Positions 9,500 through 20,500 of a stretch of DNA of 64,000 nt are shown here, piece after piece (the stretch's first letter is position 1; every line of letters starts with the position of its first letter). The notes beneath the pieces were generated by a model. The model saw nothing but the letters and a program-made list of their open reading frames with translations, did not search any database and was not told the DNA's origin. The DNA comes from Halichondria panicea. Its lineage: Eukaryota; Porifera; Demospongiae; Suberitida; Halichondriidae. The position numbers and the translations under genes are program-made. The stretch lies in assembly GCF_963675165.1 (NCBI RefSeq), contig NC_087379.1:6348839-6412838 (forward strand). Reading direction: 5' to 3'.

Positions 9500-10710
9500 A
9501 CTAATAAAATTAACCTGCACTTGTGGAGGGATAATATACAAGTGTATCTCAAACAGCTATCTATAATAATTTATTACTGAGCATTCCATCAGTGTATAGT
9601 GTTTCAGTCTCAGGTACGTTTTTCGGAATCTTGTAGTAACTACAAAATCTGCATAAAAAATCTGCATAAAGAGATTAACAGTTGTATTGGGAATTCGACA
9701 ATCCTTAGGTATACAATCTACACAAACGGGGATCTAGCCTTATAATATAGGGTCTTCACTCTGTATAATTTTATATACTTGGCCCTAAGAGGGGAGGGGT
9801 TACAAATAACACTGGTACTCACGACTGAAGAGTTGAGAAGGTTCTGTGAGTCATTGAGCATCTTTTCATTGTTCTCTTCAGTGTCTCACAGCTGACTCTC
9901 ATACTCCTCCAGTCTGCAGTGAGGGATTAACAAGCGAGTATTCATACAAGTACCTTAAATTCCATTGCATGGATGAAGCGAAATACATCATAGAAAAATG
10001 TACCACTATAGTCTGCTCCTGAGTCCCTCACTGTCTCTGTGGTCCTCTTGTATAGGTCCTCCAGTCGAGAGGGGAGGTCAGACAGCTCCGGGAGAGGGGA
10101 GGGGGGATCGGGAGAAGGTACAATGTGCTAACACGAAACAAGTCAGTTTAGTCAGCTACATGTATACACAATAATTATTATATATAACTAATAATCATCT
10201 CCAAGTTTAAAGTGCAGTAACTTCACTCTTAAAGCGCCCATATCTACCAATCAATAGATTCTTAGTTAACTTTAACCACACATGCATTGACTAGTAGCCC
10301 TTACCTGATTGCTGAGTTTTGAGACCTCCTGATCAGCCAGCTGAGGCTCTGCAGGGGTGCTGCTTTGGGAAGGAGTCTCTGCTACCATGAGTTGGTGACG
10401 TCGCTGCAGGTGACGTGCCATGAGGGCGGGGCTCTCTCTGGACACACTCACAGCACCCACCTCATAGAAGTCATCCGGCGAGGACCTGCATGTGATGAAC
10501 AGTGAATGATATAATGACACAAATGATCAAATAAGTCAACAGTAACGGGCCTAACATTTTCGAAGTGGTAGAACACCTAAATTAATTTTGCCTCCTAATA
10601 ATTTAAGAGTTTGTGTATAAAGGTGGTTATATAGTATACCATCATGCATGCATGCATGCGCATTGACCAGTGTGGGCACATCACTGAATCAACAGAAATT
10701 CTTAGGGTTA
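9500..10710 (-). pseudogene. Truncated duplicate of Rab11-FIP gene (exons 13, 8, 7, 6)
   Basis: The segment aligns by eye with the intact gene at 14.5-18.7 kb. 9540-9652 matches exon 13 with indels; 9828-9915 matches exon 8; 10011-10092 is a shortened exon 7; 10303-10492 matches exon 6 closely and is still open. Flanking intron and 3' sequence is also duplicated. The part corresponding to exons 9-12 (about 14.75-17.53 kb) is missing, so this is a DNA-level copy with an internal deletion, not a retrocopy. No start or full frame remains. Confidence 0.85.
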
Positions 10711-10778
10711 TAGGTTAATAATGATTCTACGTACATGCAGGGTTGGCTTGATGATTTTTTCTTTTCCATGTGTAATAG

Positions 10779-10880
10779 GCAAGGGCCGTTGGGTCCAGTG
10801 AAGGTGTCCTCATAAAAGGAGATACTGGACCACTGCATGCATGTGTGAAGGAGATGCTTGCACTAACATAGACGTACAGA
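10779..10880 (+). pseudogene. Copy of ATAD3 last exon, fragment A
   Basis: Matches ATAD3 exon 16 (5500-5613) across its length, including the upstream pyrimidine-rich intron end (cttttccatg). GGGTCCAGTGAAGGTGTCCT is identical. Small insertions (an extra A, and a gcatgcat block) break the frame. It lies directly beyond the FIP fragment, mirroring the ATAD3-tail/VDE/FIP order of the intact locus. Confidence 0.85.
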
Positions 10881-11776
10881 AAGTATACTAACTGTGTGAC
10901 AGAGCTGTGAGATCTAAACAAGTGTGCCAGGCATATAGCAACTGCATGCATGAACTATACCTATATATTTGCAAATGTTGATTGTTGTGCATGCAATTAT
11001 ATATATTGGCCACCATTGGATTGACTGCTTCAACATTGAACTAGATACCTTTAAGAGTCTCTTCAGTGCAAACAATAATTATTGTTTATTTCCGTAGTTT
11101 TTTGCCGACAGAGATTCTTAAACATGCAGCAGCATGCAGTTGAGTCGGTTCTATATAATTTTTATGGTAAGTTGTATTAAGTTTTTAATGGCCTTGAATA
11201 TAATTATCTCTTATTATGTAAACCTCAGCATGCAGTCTTTTATTATTGTTACATAAGAACCCACTTGTGTGCATGGCCAGTAACTGCATGCTATATACCT
11301 GGCATTGCATATACCTTGACCTTGAATATATCTATTAAACCACCTTCAATGCATAATACTTAAATATTGTTAATTCTGAGTGGGCAGTGCAGTGGCTATA
11401 TGCACACGCATGCATGTGATAATAATATCACCTAGATCTGTATATATATATATATAGCCTTGCATGTATAATATTGGAGCCTCGTTTCCAGGCTAAGTTG
11501 TCTCTAAAATAATGCTATAGGTCGACAACTTACTACTGTTAATTCCTTTAAAGAAAAATCGGTTTTTATGTACTCAAAGTCAGATGTTAAAAAGGCTGTA
11601 TATGTGCCAACCGTGTTACCCGGCTAACCCTACATGAACGAATGTGCACTTGTGACAACAAAAACTACAGTGCCTGTAGAGTAGTTGCATGTACTTATAT
11701 CTAAGTAAGTGTGCTGATGCTATTGTCTCAAGTGCTTAAAATTTGCATGCATGCATGCATGCATGGCTATAATGTT
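10881..11776. other. Gene-free stretch with VDE-flank remnants
   Basis: No gene is seen. Around 11040-11070 the sequence (acctttaagagtctcttca) matches the flank just downstream of VDE4 (13045-13065). Around 11560-11600 it matches the VDE4-FIP spacer (tatgtactcaaagtcag). The VDE ORF expected between them is absent, so this appears to be a duplicate unit that lost its VDE gene. Confidence 0.55.
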
Positions 11777-12120
11777 GCTTAGCAAACTGAAGTGTTTCAG
11801 TCTCTGGTTATATTAATTACGTATAGAGTAAAACCATGTTTGAATTTGAGGGAGCAAAAGGCTTAAGCCCCTCTAATTTCCCCCTGAAATTAACCCTGCA
11901 GGCAGGCCTATACCTGTCTGAGTCTGTGCGTCCACTTAGAGAAGCCATGCCTTCCTCTCGGTTCACAGCTGCATGCTCCCGTGTCCAAGTGCATTAACAA
12001 AGGACAGCTGTGCCTTGAGTGAACTCTGCGTCCTTCATCTCTTTTGTGCCTGTTCTTGAGACACCTCCAGTTGGTACTGCAAGTCCAACATCTTAGTCAT
12101 GCTTACTTTCGTGCGGAGGA
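11777..12120 (-). pseudogene. Second decayed Rab11-FIP fragment (exons 13, 10, 9)
   Basis: 11777-11815 recalls exon 13 (gtttcagtctctgg). 11911-11990 matches part of exon 10 and 11995-12118 matches exon 9 (tacaagtccaac type string: TGGTACTGCAAGTCCAAC). Exons 10 and 9 are joined after an internal deletion, and stop codons and indels are present. More degraded than the copy at 9500-10710. Confidence 0.75.
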
Positions 12121-12829
12121 TGTTTATACGGTTAAAGAATGTCATTAATCTATGAATCTACCAACCGCTTACTCCTTGAATAGTGTCTTATGTAATGAAA
12201 ACCATGCAAAACATGCTCCTTATGTCTTCTTATGTAATGGAAACAGTGCAGAACATGACATGCAAGTTTAGGGTAAATGGTGAAAACATGTAATATGCAT
12301 GGTATAGCTGGCACCCTGCACCCCTTCTCTTTCAAAGGTCTTATATTATAATTACATTCAGAGATATGTACTACCCACTTTTTTTTAAGTTAGTATCTTA
12401 AGATGCCTGAGGTTTAGGGTATAGAAGAGGGTATTGTGAGACGGAACCAATTATGAAACAGCTATTTAAAACAGGAGTGCTTCAGCCATTCTTTCGGCAT
12501 TTAATTATAGTAATAGCACAATCATGCAGCGTTAATTGCAATGGTGTCTCGTAATACAATACCCCTAGCTGTCTCATAATGCCCAAACCACTTTAAACAC
12601 TAAAGAGCTAGCATTAGCTGCAAACAAAACACTGTAACTAGTATTTTTTTGCTTACATGCAAAGCCAATTGACCATAGTAGTTAGTGAACAGGCTATTTA
12701 GCTCGATCACCAATCAAAGGCTCTTGATGCAATACAGGGGAGTACAGGTCTTATAGTACCCCTTGTATACCCTACCACATTTTTTAAAGGTTAAATGAAT
12801 CTATTGGGCAGGCTGATCCTTTTGTGTAC
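12121..12829. other. Gene-free stretch between duplicate units
   Basis: AT-rich sequence with short open frames only and no family match. A short direct repeat (cttatgtaatg with aaaacatgc / aacatgaca context) occurs around 12188-12260. Nothing else supportable. Confidence 0.5.
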
Positions 12830-12935
12830 ATAGGGAAGAGCCTTTGGGTAGTTAAGGTGTCGAGATTAATTAGTGGACCACTGATCGACTGTGAAGCAGT
12901 ATACTTATATAATTATAGATAGAAAGTTATAGGCC
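12830..12935 (+). pseudogene. Copy of ATAD3 last exon, fragment B
   Basis: AGGGAAGAGCCTTTGGGTAG and the following ttaaggtgtc ... agtggaccactg ... tgtgaag retain the order of ATAD3 exon 16 with many substitutions and deletions. It lies 250 bases from the 3' end of VDE4, the same relation the intact exon has to VDE1. Confidence 0.7.
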
Positions 12936-13187
12936 GTATGACCGAGCTGTGAGATCAAGATCTATGCCAGGCATACTATAAATACAGCAACTGAACCACC
13001 TCTATAGCGATATCTAGCAATTGATTTGTTAACAGATTGCAAATTATAGATACGTTAAAGAGTCTCTTCAAACAATTAATTATAGGGAGGGATCACAATT
13101 TCAGAATGAAATATAGCTAGCTATAATTATACAAAAATTGTTTTTACTCAAGTCACAATATTTACATACAGTCCCATAGCTGTCTGT

Positions 13188-14051
13188 TTAGGTATCCATG
13201 CAATCGCTTGAAGTATCCGTCAAGCAGAAATCGTTGATGTCTAGTCCGACAGCTTGCTTGTAACTTGCTCCGATTTGCTGGTAAGCAGATGGATCCAAGG
13301 TCCTACTTCTGGACATTACCAGGGCACCCTCAGAGTTCCACTGTGCAGTGGTCCCACAGTAGTACATTATGATCCATGAACCATCAGCAGCTTTGTCCAA
13401 TGGCCACCACGTTTCAGATTGGTCGAGCCCCTGGGCACGATAGGTGAAAGAAATCTTTTCTCCTGGCGCTGTATCGGGCATCACAAATTGTTGGTCGGTC
13501 ACGAGGTAACGACTATTGTTGACAAGGTATACCTCGTATAGAGGAGTGAATAGCCAAGCTGTTCCATTCAGTGTAAAATCAAAATTTTGGCAAGGATAGC
13601 AATCGTACAGCTTCTGATAGCCGCGCTGCACCCACCATTTCCCGCTAAAGTCTTTCATCGACAGCGGCTTGATAGGTTTGACGCTTGATGCTTTGCAGGT
13701 TGAAGGAATGGGAGGGAGTGTAATGCACATGTTGCTCGCGAGGCAAAATAAGAAGTCTTGAAATACTTTTCCTCGTCCATATGTGAATTGACACTTGTTG
13801 GTGCAGTTTTGAGCGGCAAATTTCTGAGGTGAAGGGTCCTTGTCCCAATTGAGGGCACACTGTTCGACGCATTCTAGAGTTTTCCTGCATCCCACATCCA
13901 GTACACAGTTGACAGAGAGTGAAGGGCAGTGCTCTTCAACACACTTTACATCTATGCCAGCTCCTAGCTTTGGCTGCTCAGGCAGTTGGTGAGCTTGAGC
14001 TATAGAGGCAATCAGCAACACCGCAGTTACGAGGGCAACAATTCTCAACAT
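13188..14051 (-). CDS. Secreted violaxanthin de-epoxidase-like protein 4 (VDE4)
   Basis: Intronless ORF of 287 aa with a signal peptide (MLRIVALVTAVLLIASIAQA). It is the most divergent paralogue, especially in the Cys-rich domain (CVEEHCPSLSVNCVLDVGC; TYGRGKVFQDFLFC), yet every domain cysteine is kept. The lipocalin-like part (DFSGKWWVQRGYQKLYDCYP) is kept too, and the C-terminus (FCLTDTSSDCMDT) matches the others. It is separated from VDE1-3 by 4 kb of duplicated FIP/ATAD3 debris, so it belongs to an older or outer duplicate. Likely secreted; substrate unknown. Confidence 0.84.
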   Translation of the reverse strand: MLRIVALVTAVLLIASIAQAHQLPEQPKLGAGIDVKCVEEHCPSLSVNCVLDVGCRKTLECVEQCALNWDKDPSPQKFAAQNCTNKCQFTYGRGKVFQDFLFCLASNMCITLPPIPSTCKASSVKPIKPLSMKDFSGKWWVQRGYQKLYDCYPCQNFDFTLNGTAWLFTPLYEVYLVNNSRYLVTDQQFVMPDTAPGEKISFTYRAQGLDQSETWWPLDKAADGSWIIMYYCGTTAQWNSEGALVMSRSRTLDPSAYQQIGASYKQAVGLDINDFCLTDTSSDCMDT

Positions 14052-14110
14052 ATTTCCTCTTCGTTTTCTGTTCAGATATTGTGTATTGTTTCAAAACATG
14101 CAGCTGCAGT

Positions 14111-14123
14111 TTTATATGCACCA
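14111..14123 (-). promoter_or_regulatory. TATA-type promoter element of VDE4
   Basis: Minus strand TGGTGCATATAAA, 60 bases upstream of the VDE4 start and identical to the VDE1 element. Confidence 0.6.
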
Positions 14124-14572
14124 AAGGTTAGGTAAGAATCCATAAGATGTAGATCTGCTATAGCCATTGCACATGTGATAATTACAGGGAGTTGCATAAT
14201 ATTGACCCTTATCCTATAATAATTATTGTATCCTATAATAGGAGTACAATAATATGCTAGATTATAGTTTATAGTATTATGCACGCAGCAGTTTTATAAC
14301 GTTAGATAAGAATCCTGACCAGTTGGCTGCACATGTACATGCATGCATGCAGATTACATGGTATTGCATAATTTGATTTTGACCTTATAACAAAGTTTCA
14401 AGAGAGGTATTGATAACAAGATGTTTATGTACTCGAAGTCATACTGAGGTTCAGATGAGTAGCAAAAAGAATTAAGTATGCATGCATGCAACTGTGTTAA
14501 AAAGACTGCGTGCTCCTACATGAACTAATAAAATAAACCTGCACTTGTGGAGGGATGACATATACAACAAAA

Positions 14573-17500
14573 CTAGTGTATCTCAAGTAGTTCTGGGTAC
14601 TTCTCTATAATGTTGCTGAGCAGTCCGTCAATGTAGCGTTTCAGTCTCAGGTTACGTTCTTCGGAATCTTGTAATGCTTTCAAAATCTGCAGAAAAGTAC
14701 CAATACATCAAAAGTTGAATATTGGAAATTTAAGGTCAATCCTTAGATAACAATTTATACACACACATGCATCCGTGTGCAAAACTGTAACTGTGACTAT
14801 ACTCTAAGCCAATAAAAATATTTTTTTATGGTTACCTCGTCTTTGGAAGCATTGTCCATTTCAGCTGCTAGTGAATCTTTATTCCTGGCCAACAGTTCTT
14901 TGCCCTCCTGTAAGAATCGGGCCTGCATCTCCTCATTCTTTGTGTGGGCCAGCTCAAGCTCCTATAAGGGATCATCAGCATGCAATGAGTATATAGGCTG
15001 GTATACGCTTGCATAAAGTCAAATAAAAATTATACTGCATACTTTACTTGTACAAACCATTGGATACACTGATTACATGTATAGGATTGCAGTGTGTTTG
15101 CAAACTGTTAATCAGTTATATTTCTGCAGGGAAAGCCCATTTATTTTCAAGAAATTTACTGGACAGATGCTTTTAGCCTTTTCTCTGTATGTGCATGTGT
15201 TTCATACATGTACATGTATAACAATGTATGACAATGTATGAAAAGTCATATGCATTGATATTGTCATTTGAAAAATTATCACTTTCACCGCGTTTTGTCT
15301 GTCAGCGTAAGTAAGTAAGTAACATTCTTGGAAAGCATTTCTCATTGGAAATTCTTGACTACAACCTGGGCCATGGGCGGTTTTTCAGAATTGCGTTTGC
15401 TTTCACGAAGCAGATTACCTCTCAGGCTCCACATCTTTTACCTTCGAGGCTATACAACTACAACCAAGAGTATATAATAGAGAGAGTGTGTCAAACGTAT
15501 ACTGTGTATCAGATGTATCCAGATAGTTAACGTGACTTCCTGTACATGGGCTTGGAATTTGCACACTGACCAATCCAAGTGTAATCTATCAAAAAAGTAG
15601 ATTACATCACCCACACTTCAGTCAGTGTGCAAATTCCAAGCCCGTGTAAGTCACGTTACTCTCCAGATACATCTGACACACAGTATGCCTACGTTTGATA
15701 CTCTAGCTCTCTCTATTATAATAAAAGCACCACAGGTGCTGGTGCCTCGGTGGAGATGCCAAAGCTACATATAAAGCTACTGAAAGCTTTTATACACTCA
15801 TAATTATAATGAACATTTTTTGCATGCAAACTCAAAGAGTAGGTAATGATCAACCATAATTGTTGTTAAAAACGATCGATGCCAAAAGTTCAAGTCTAAA
15901 ATTAATGGCTGCATCAGCAGAGCCTTGCAGCTCTCTTCTCACTCTTGCAGCTACCAATAGCTAGCGTTCTAGTGCAGAGCTAACTACTAAGTAGAGTAGC
16001 AACACTCGGTAAACAAGTTTGGCTACGTGCTCTTCTGAAAAGGCTGCAATGGCATTCCAAGTAGATCTAGGCATAACAAAACTAGGCATAACTCGAGAAC
16101 AAAGCATTATTTTGCAAATCCACGAATTATAATCCAAGTAAACATGACTAGAAGCCTATATAAACTCTTACTTGCACTTGATTCATACTTGAGCAGCTGT
16201 AGCAGTCTACACAGACACAGACACACAGACACACAAACACACTACCGTATACCTCGCTTGCGCATGCGCACCGAGGCATAATAATTATACAATTCTGCTA
16301 TCTTTAAATGACTGCACAGCAACGTCACATGAGATGAGCGTGGCTGTGACACCTCGCATTTGAATCTATACAAACCTCCTTTTCTTCAACTTATAGTTAG
16401 CTGGAACGCTGGCTAAATAGCCAGCGTTCCAGTGCAGAGCTAACTATAATATTATAATATTGGTAGCTGCAAGAGTGAGAAGAGAGCTGCAAGGATCTAC
16501 TGCACTGATGCAGCAGCCATTAATTTTAGACTTTGTACTTTTGGCATCATTCATGGTCGATCATTTCCCACTCTTTCAGCTAGCTTCCCTGTGATTACAG
16601 ATACGACATTGAAAGGTACCTTTTTAAGAGTGTCTATCTCCCTGCCCATGTCAGACGCTGTGATGGATTGACTGTCTCTCTCCTTTTGAGCCTCCTCACA
16701 CTCGCACTGCAACTGCTGCACCTGACAGTCCCTCTCATGAACCTCCTATAAAGGTGTGTGCAGGCCGTGTGTGGGGGTGTATATTAAAGAGCCGTACTGA
16801 TAATGTAAGATGGATCAACACTACACAGATTGAGCTCTCTTAAATATACAACGTATTATTTTATGTAAGACCGCTTTTTTATTCTGCTTTATAATTAACC
16901 TGTACAGATAACACAAAAAAACCATAATTATGCTGTCCCAGTTGTGGATTTACCTTTAAAAATCAACACCACCTACCTGTCTGAGTACGTCCCCTTCAAG
17001 AGACCACGCCTCCCTCTCGGTTCGCAGCTGCTCCCGTGTCCTCCGCAGCTCCTCCTCCACTCTCCTACGACCATCATCAGTCTCACTCAACTCATCCTCT
17101 CGAGATGACAACTCCTGGAGGCAAGGGAGTCACAATCAAACAGTGTACAAATAATTATATTCACCTAAACGTTAATCTAACACGAGACAAAGATACTCGA
17201 GAAATCCTAGATATCAAAATGCAGCATACTGCTAGACAGTACAAAAACTCACCTCTTGAACAAAGGACAACTGTGCCTTGAGAGTAAACTCTGCATCTTT
17301 CATCTTCTGTGTCTGTTCTTTAGACACCTCCAACTGGTACTGCAAGTCCAACACCTTCTGCTCACTCTCGTGCCGAACTTTGACCTACATGTTACGATGT
17401 AGGAACAATAGCTAATAGCTACACACAAGCTCACAGTACAGGATGGAGGAAAGAAACTGATTTTAAAGCTCTACTGTGAAACCCCTCGATATACATGTAC

Positions 17501-20500
17501 TTTGTTTCCGCGATTATACAGAGAATGTTTTGGTTGAGGGTTTGTACACAAACAGGGGGATCTAGCTTTATGAGGAGTTCAGTCTGGGACTTGGCCCTAA
17601 GAGGGAAGGGGTTACAAATAACACTGGTACTCACGAGTGAAGAGTTGAGAAGGTTCTGTGAGTCGTTGAGCATCTTTTCATTGTTCTCTTCAGTGTCTCG
17701 CAGCTGACTCTCATACTCCTCCAGTCTGCAGTGAGGAATGAACGAGTGAGTACAGTACAGGGTGTGCATTTCAGTTTTCGGATAAATGCAAAAAATTTTA
17801 CCATTCATACAAAATCGCACGTACGTGTCTTAAGCAAAACCACCTCTTGTAGTTTACACATCAAACTTGGCTGCAAATCTACATGTAGCAAGGGACATGC
17901 CGTAACACTAGCTGTGCGTGCCCACCTCGTTTTGAGGTCCACATTCTCTCTCTTTAGTCTGCTCCTGAGTCCCTCACTGTCTCTGTGGTCCTCCTGTAGG
18001 TCCTCCAGTCGAGATGTGAGGTCAGACAGCTGGGGGAGGGAGTACAATGTGTTAATACGATACCTATAGAAGCAAGTCAGCTACACAATAATCATCTCTT
18101 AAAAGGCTCCAGTTTAAGGTGCAGCAAATCACTAACATGTCCTCCACTACAGTCAGGATACAGGGTAAATAGTGATGCTAAGTGGCCACGCCACCATTGC
18201 TTAGATCTTATGATATGATTATGGAGGTCAATTACATGGATCAAATATCTTTAACCACACATGCATCGACTAAGTAGCCCTTACCTGATCGCTGAGTTTT
18301 GAGACCTCCTGATCAGCCAGCTCTGCAGGGGTACTGCTTTGGGAGGGAGATTCTGCTACCATGAGCTGATGACGTCGCTGCAGGTGACGTGCCATGAGGG
18401 TGGGGCTCTCTCTGGACACACTCACAGCACCCACCTCATAGAAGCCATCCGGCGAGGACCTGCGATGAATGAAAAATGATCAAAGTGTCAACAGTGATTT
18501 AGATGCCTAGAATTTTCAAAATGGTGGCAATCCCCAAATTTGCCTCTTTAACAGCATAACTATGTGGTTTGTCAAGAGGTGGTTAGTACCACCGCTGGAC
18601 CAGTGTGGGCACATCCCTGAATTAACAGGCATTAATTCCTAGGGGGTTAGCTAGTTCATACCCTTAAAGAATGAATTAACTAAAAACCATGTGTTATACG
18701 TGTATGTAAGTAATGAATGACGTCTTTCCTAATAGACACAGACGATAGTGCTTCAATGAATTTGATAGTACATGTAGGTACTAACTCACGATGAGTGGGA
18801 GCGTCCAACAGCACCTCTCGTGCTGGAGTCGGTCTCCTCTGATGACTCCAAAACTAACTCCTCCTCTACACATTCACCTCTGAGAAGCAAATAGGAGAGT
18901 ATAAAAGTATAATTTTTTGATATTGGTATATCAACACAGCTAGTTATGTACATGGATTGTTGTTTCCCATTTGGAAGTATGGATTTCCTTTCTACACAGT
19001 GTACCAATACTAAAGTAAACTTCCCCCAACATGTCCAGTACAGGGTAGCCCCTCTGGACAATAACATGGACTCTACCCACACTGCTGTATATACCCAGTA
19101 CCCGAAACATTCTAACCACACACTTACTTTGGAGCACTGGAGTGGTAGCCATTGGAGAGGTATGCAGTGAATCGATGGTCTAGAGGGTATATGTCCTCAC
19201 TGGAGAAGGCACTGTCATAACCACCGGTAGAGCCAACCTGGGGGAGGAGAGAATAGCTCACTACACAGGACTTTGTGGTATTTCCTTGCTAACTGTGTGG
19301 TGATGTCATGTATGCAGTGGCCACATTAGCTGAAAACAGTACATGTAGCGATACAGTTACAGAGTACATGTACACATTAATGTAAACAAACAGTGAGAGC
19401 TTACGCACAAATACGTGCATTACAGGTATGGACAAACATTCTAAGAGATCACTGCCGCTGTACATATAAGGTCTTCATTCTTGAATGAATCTAGAGAACA
19501 TCGCTACCATCCACTCACCTCTGCGTTGCTGTTGTCCTCAGTGAAGGATAACAGGGAACACAAGCTAGCACTACTGGAGCCAGGCAACTGGTGGTGCTCT
19601 GTACAGACAAACAATGAGTGAGTGGGAGGGAATAAATCAAACCCTAAACTATAATTATAATGTGTTTCATGCTATCTACAACCATAGTTACAGTCACTAA
19701 GCAGTAACATACATATAGCATGTATGTCAAATAGATCAATAATTATACTTGTCATGAATGAGAGGTGTATAGTGATGGAACCACTCACCCAGAATGTAGG
19801 TTTCTATTCCCTGACAGAACATGGAGAATGAGATGTGCTGGGAGTTGGCCGGGTCCATTTCATGAATTAGCATGTCCACTTCCTATAGTCAAGCACTATA
19901 CTCAAATCCATACAAGCACAACAAGTATACATCATTGAAAGCATGACTGTGTAAATACGTATCAATCTCATGTGTGATAAACATTTCCTCAACAATCTGC
20001 CTGCAATGATGAGGCCAGTGCTAATCAGTGCTAACCATAAAACAAAGAATCATTACATGTATATATGCAGCCGTTTAGACTACACCACAACACACCCAAA
20101 ATGCTTGTAAGAGACCAAACAAATTACATGTACATGTACCTGGTAATCTCTCAACCACTATGACTATTGGAGACAATAAACACTCACACAGTGGGCCAGC
20201 CACTCTCTCTCTCTCTCTCTATTCAACTACCACCCACTACATGTATAATAATAGCAACAAAGGATGTGGCACTCGTTAACACAAGTGTGGGAGGTGTGAG
20301 CTGTTAGAGCAAGCAAGGATTTTGAGGTTATACATTTTTGTAACATGTATATGCTTTTCTCAAGGAAGACAAAACAGAAATACTTTGATTACACATCGAT
20401 GCACCTTAATAACTGCAACTATTTCCAAACCACCTTCTAATGAATCCTTTAAAAGTGTGTGCATTGCCATACTTGTCTTTTGTTCACAACAACCATTCAC

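Noticed and set aside
10272-10520. Open 82-codon frame matching FIP exon 6, considered as a separate live gene
   Set aside because: Neighbouring copied exons are truncated or missing and no promoter or start exon is present, so it is part of a pseudogene fragment.
5920-14051. VDE-like genes as bacterial or algal contamination in the assembly
   Set aside because: They are embedded between animal genes, alternate with fragments of those genes, and share local repeats and base composition.
15345-15530. 61-codon + strand frame near the FIP intron foldback
   Set aside because: It lies across the left arm of the inverted repeat in an intron, with no supporting homology.
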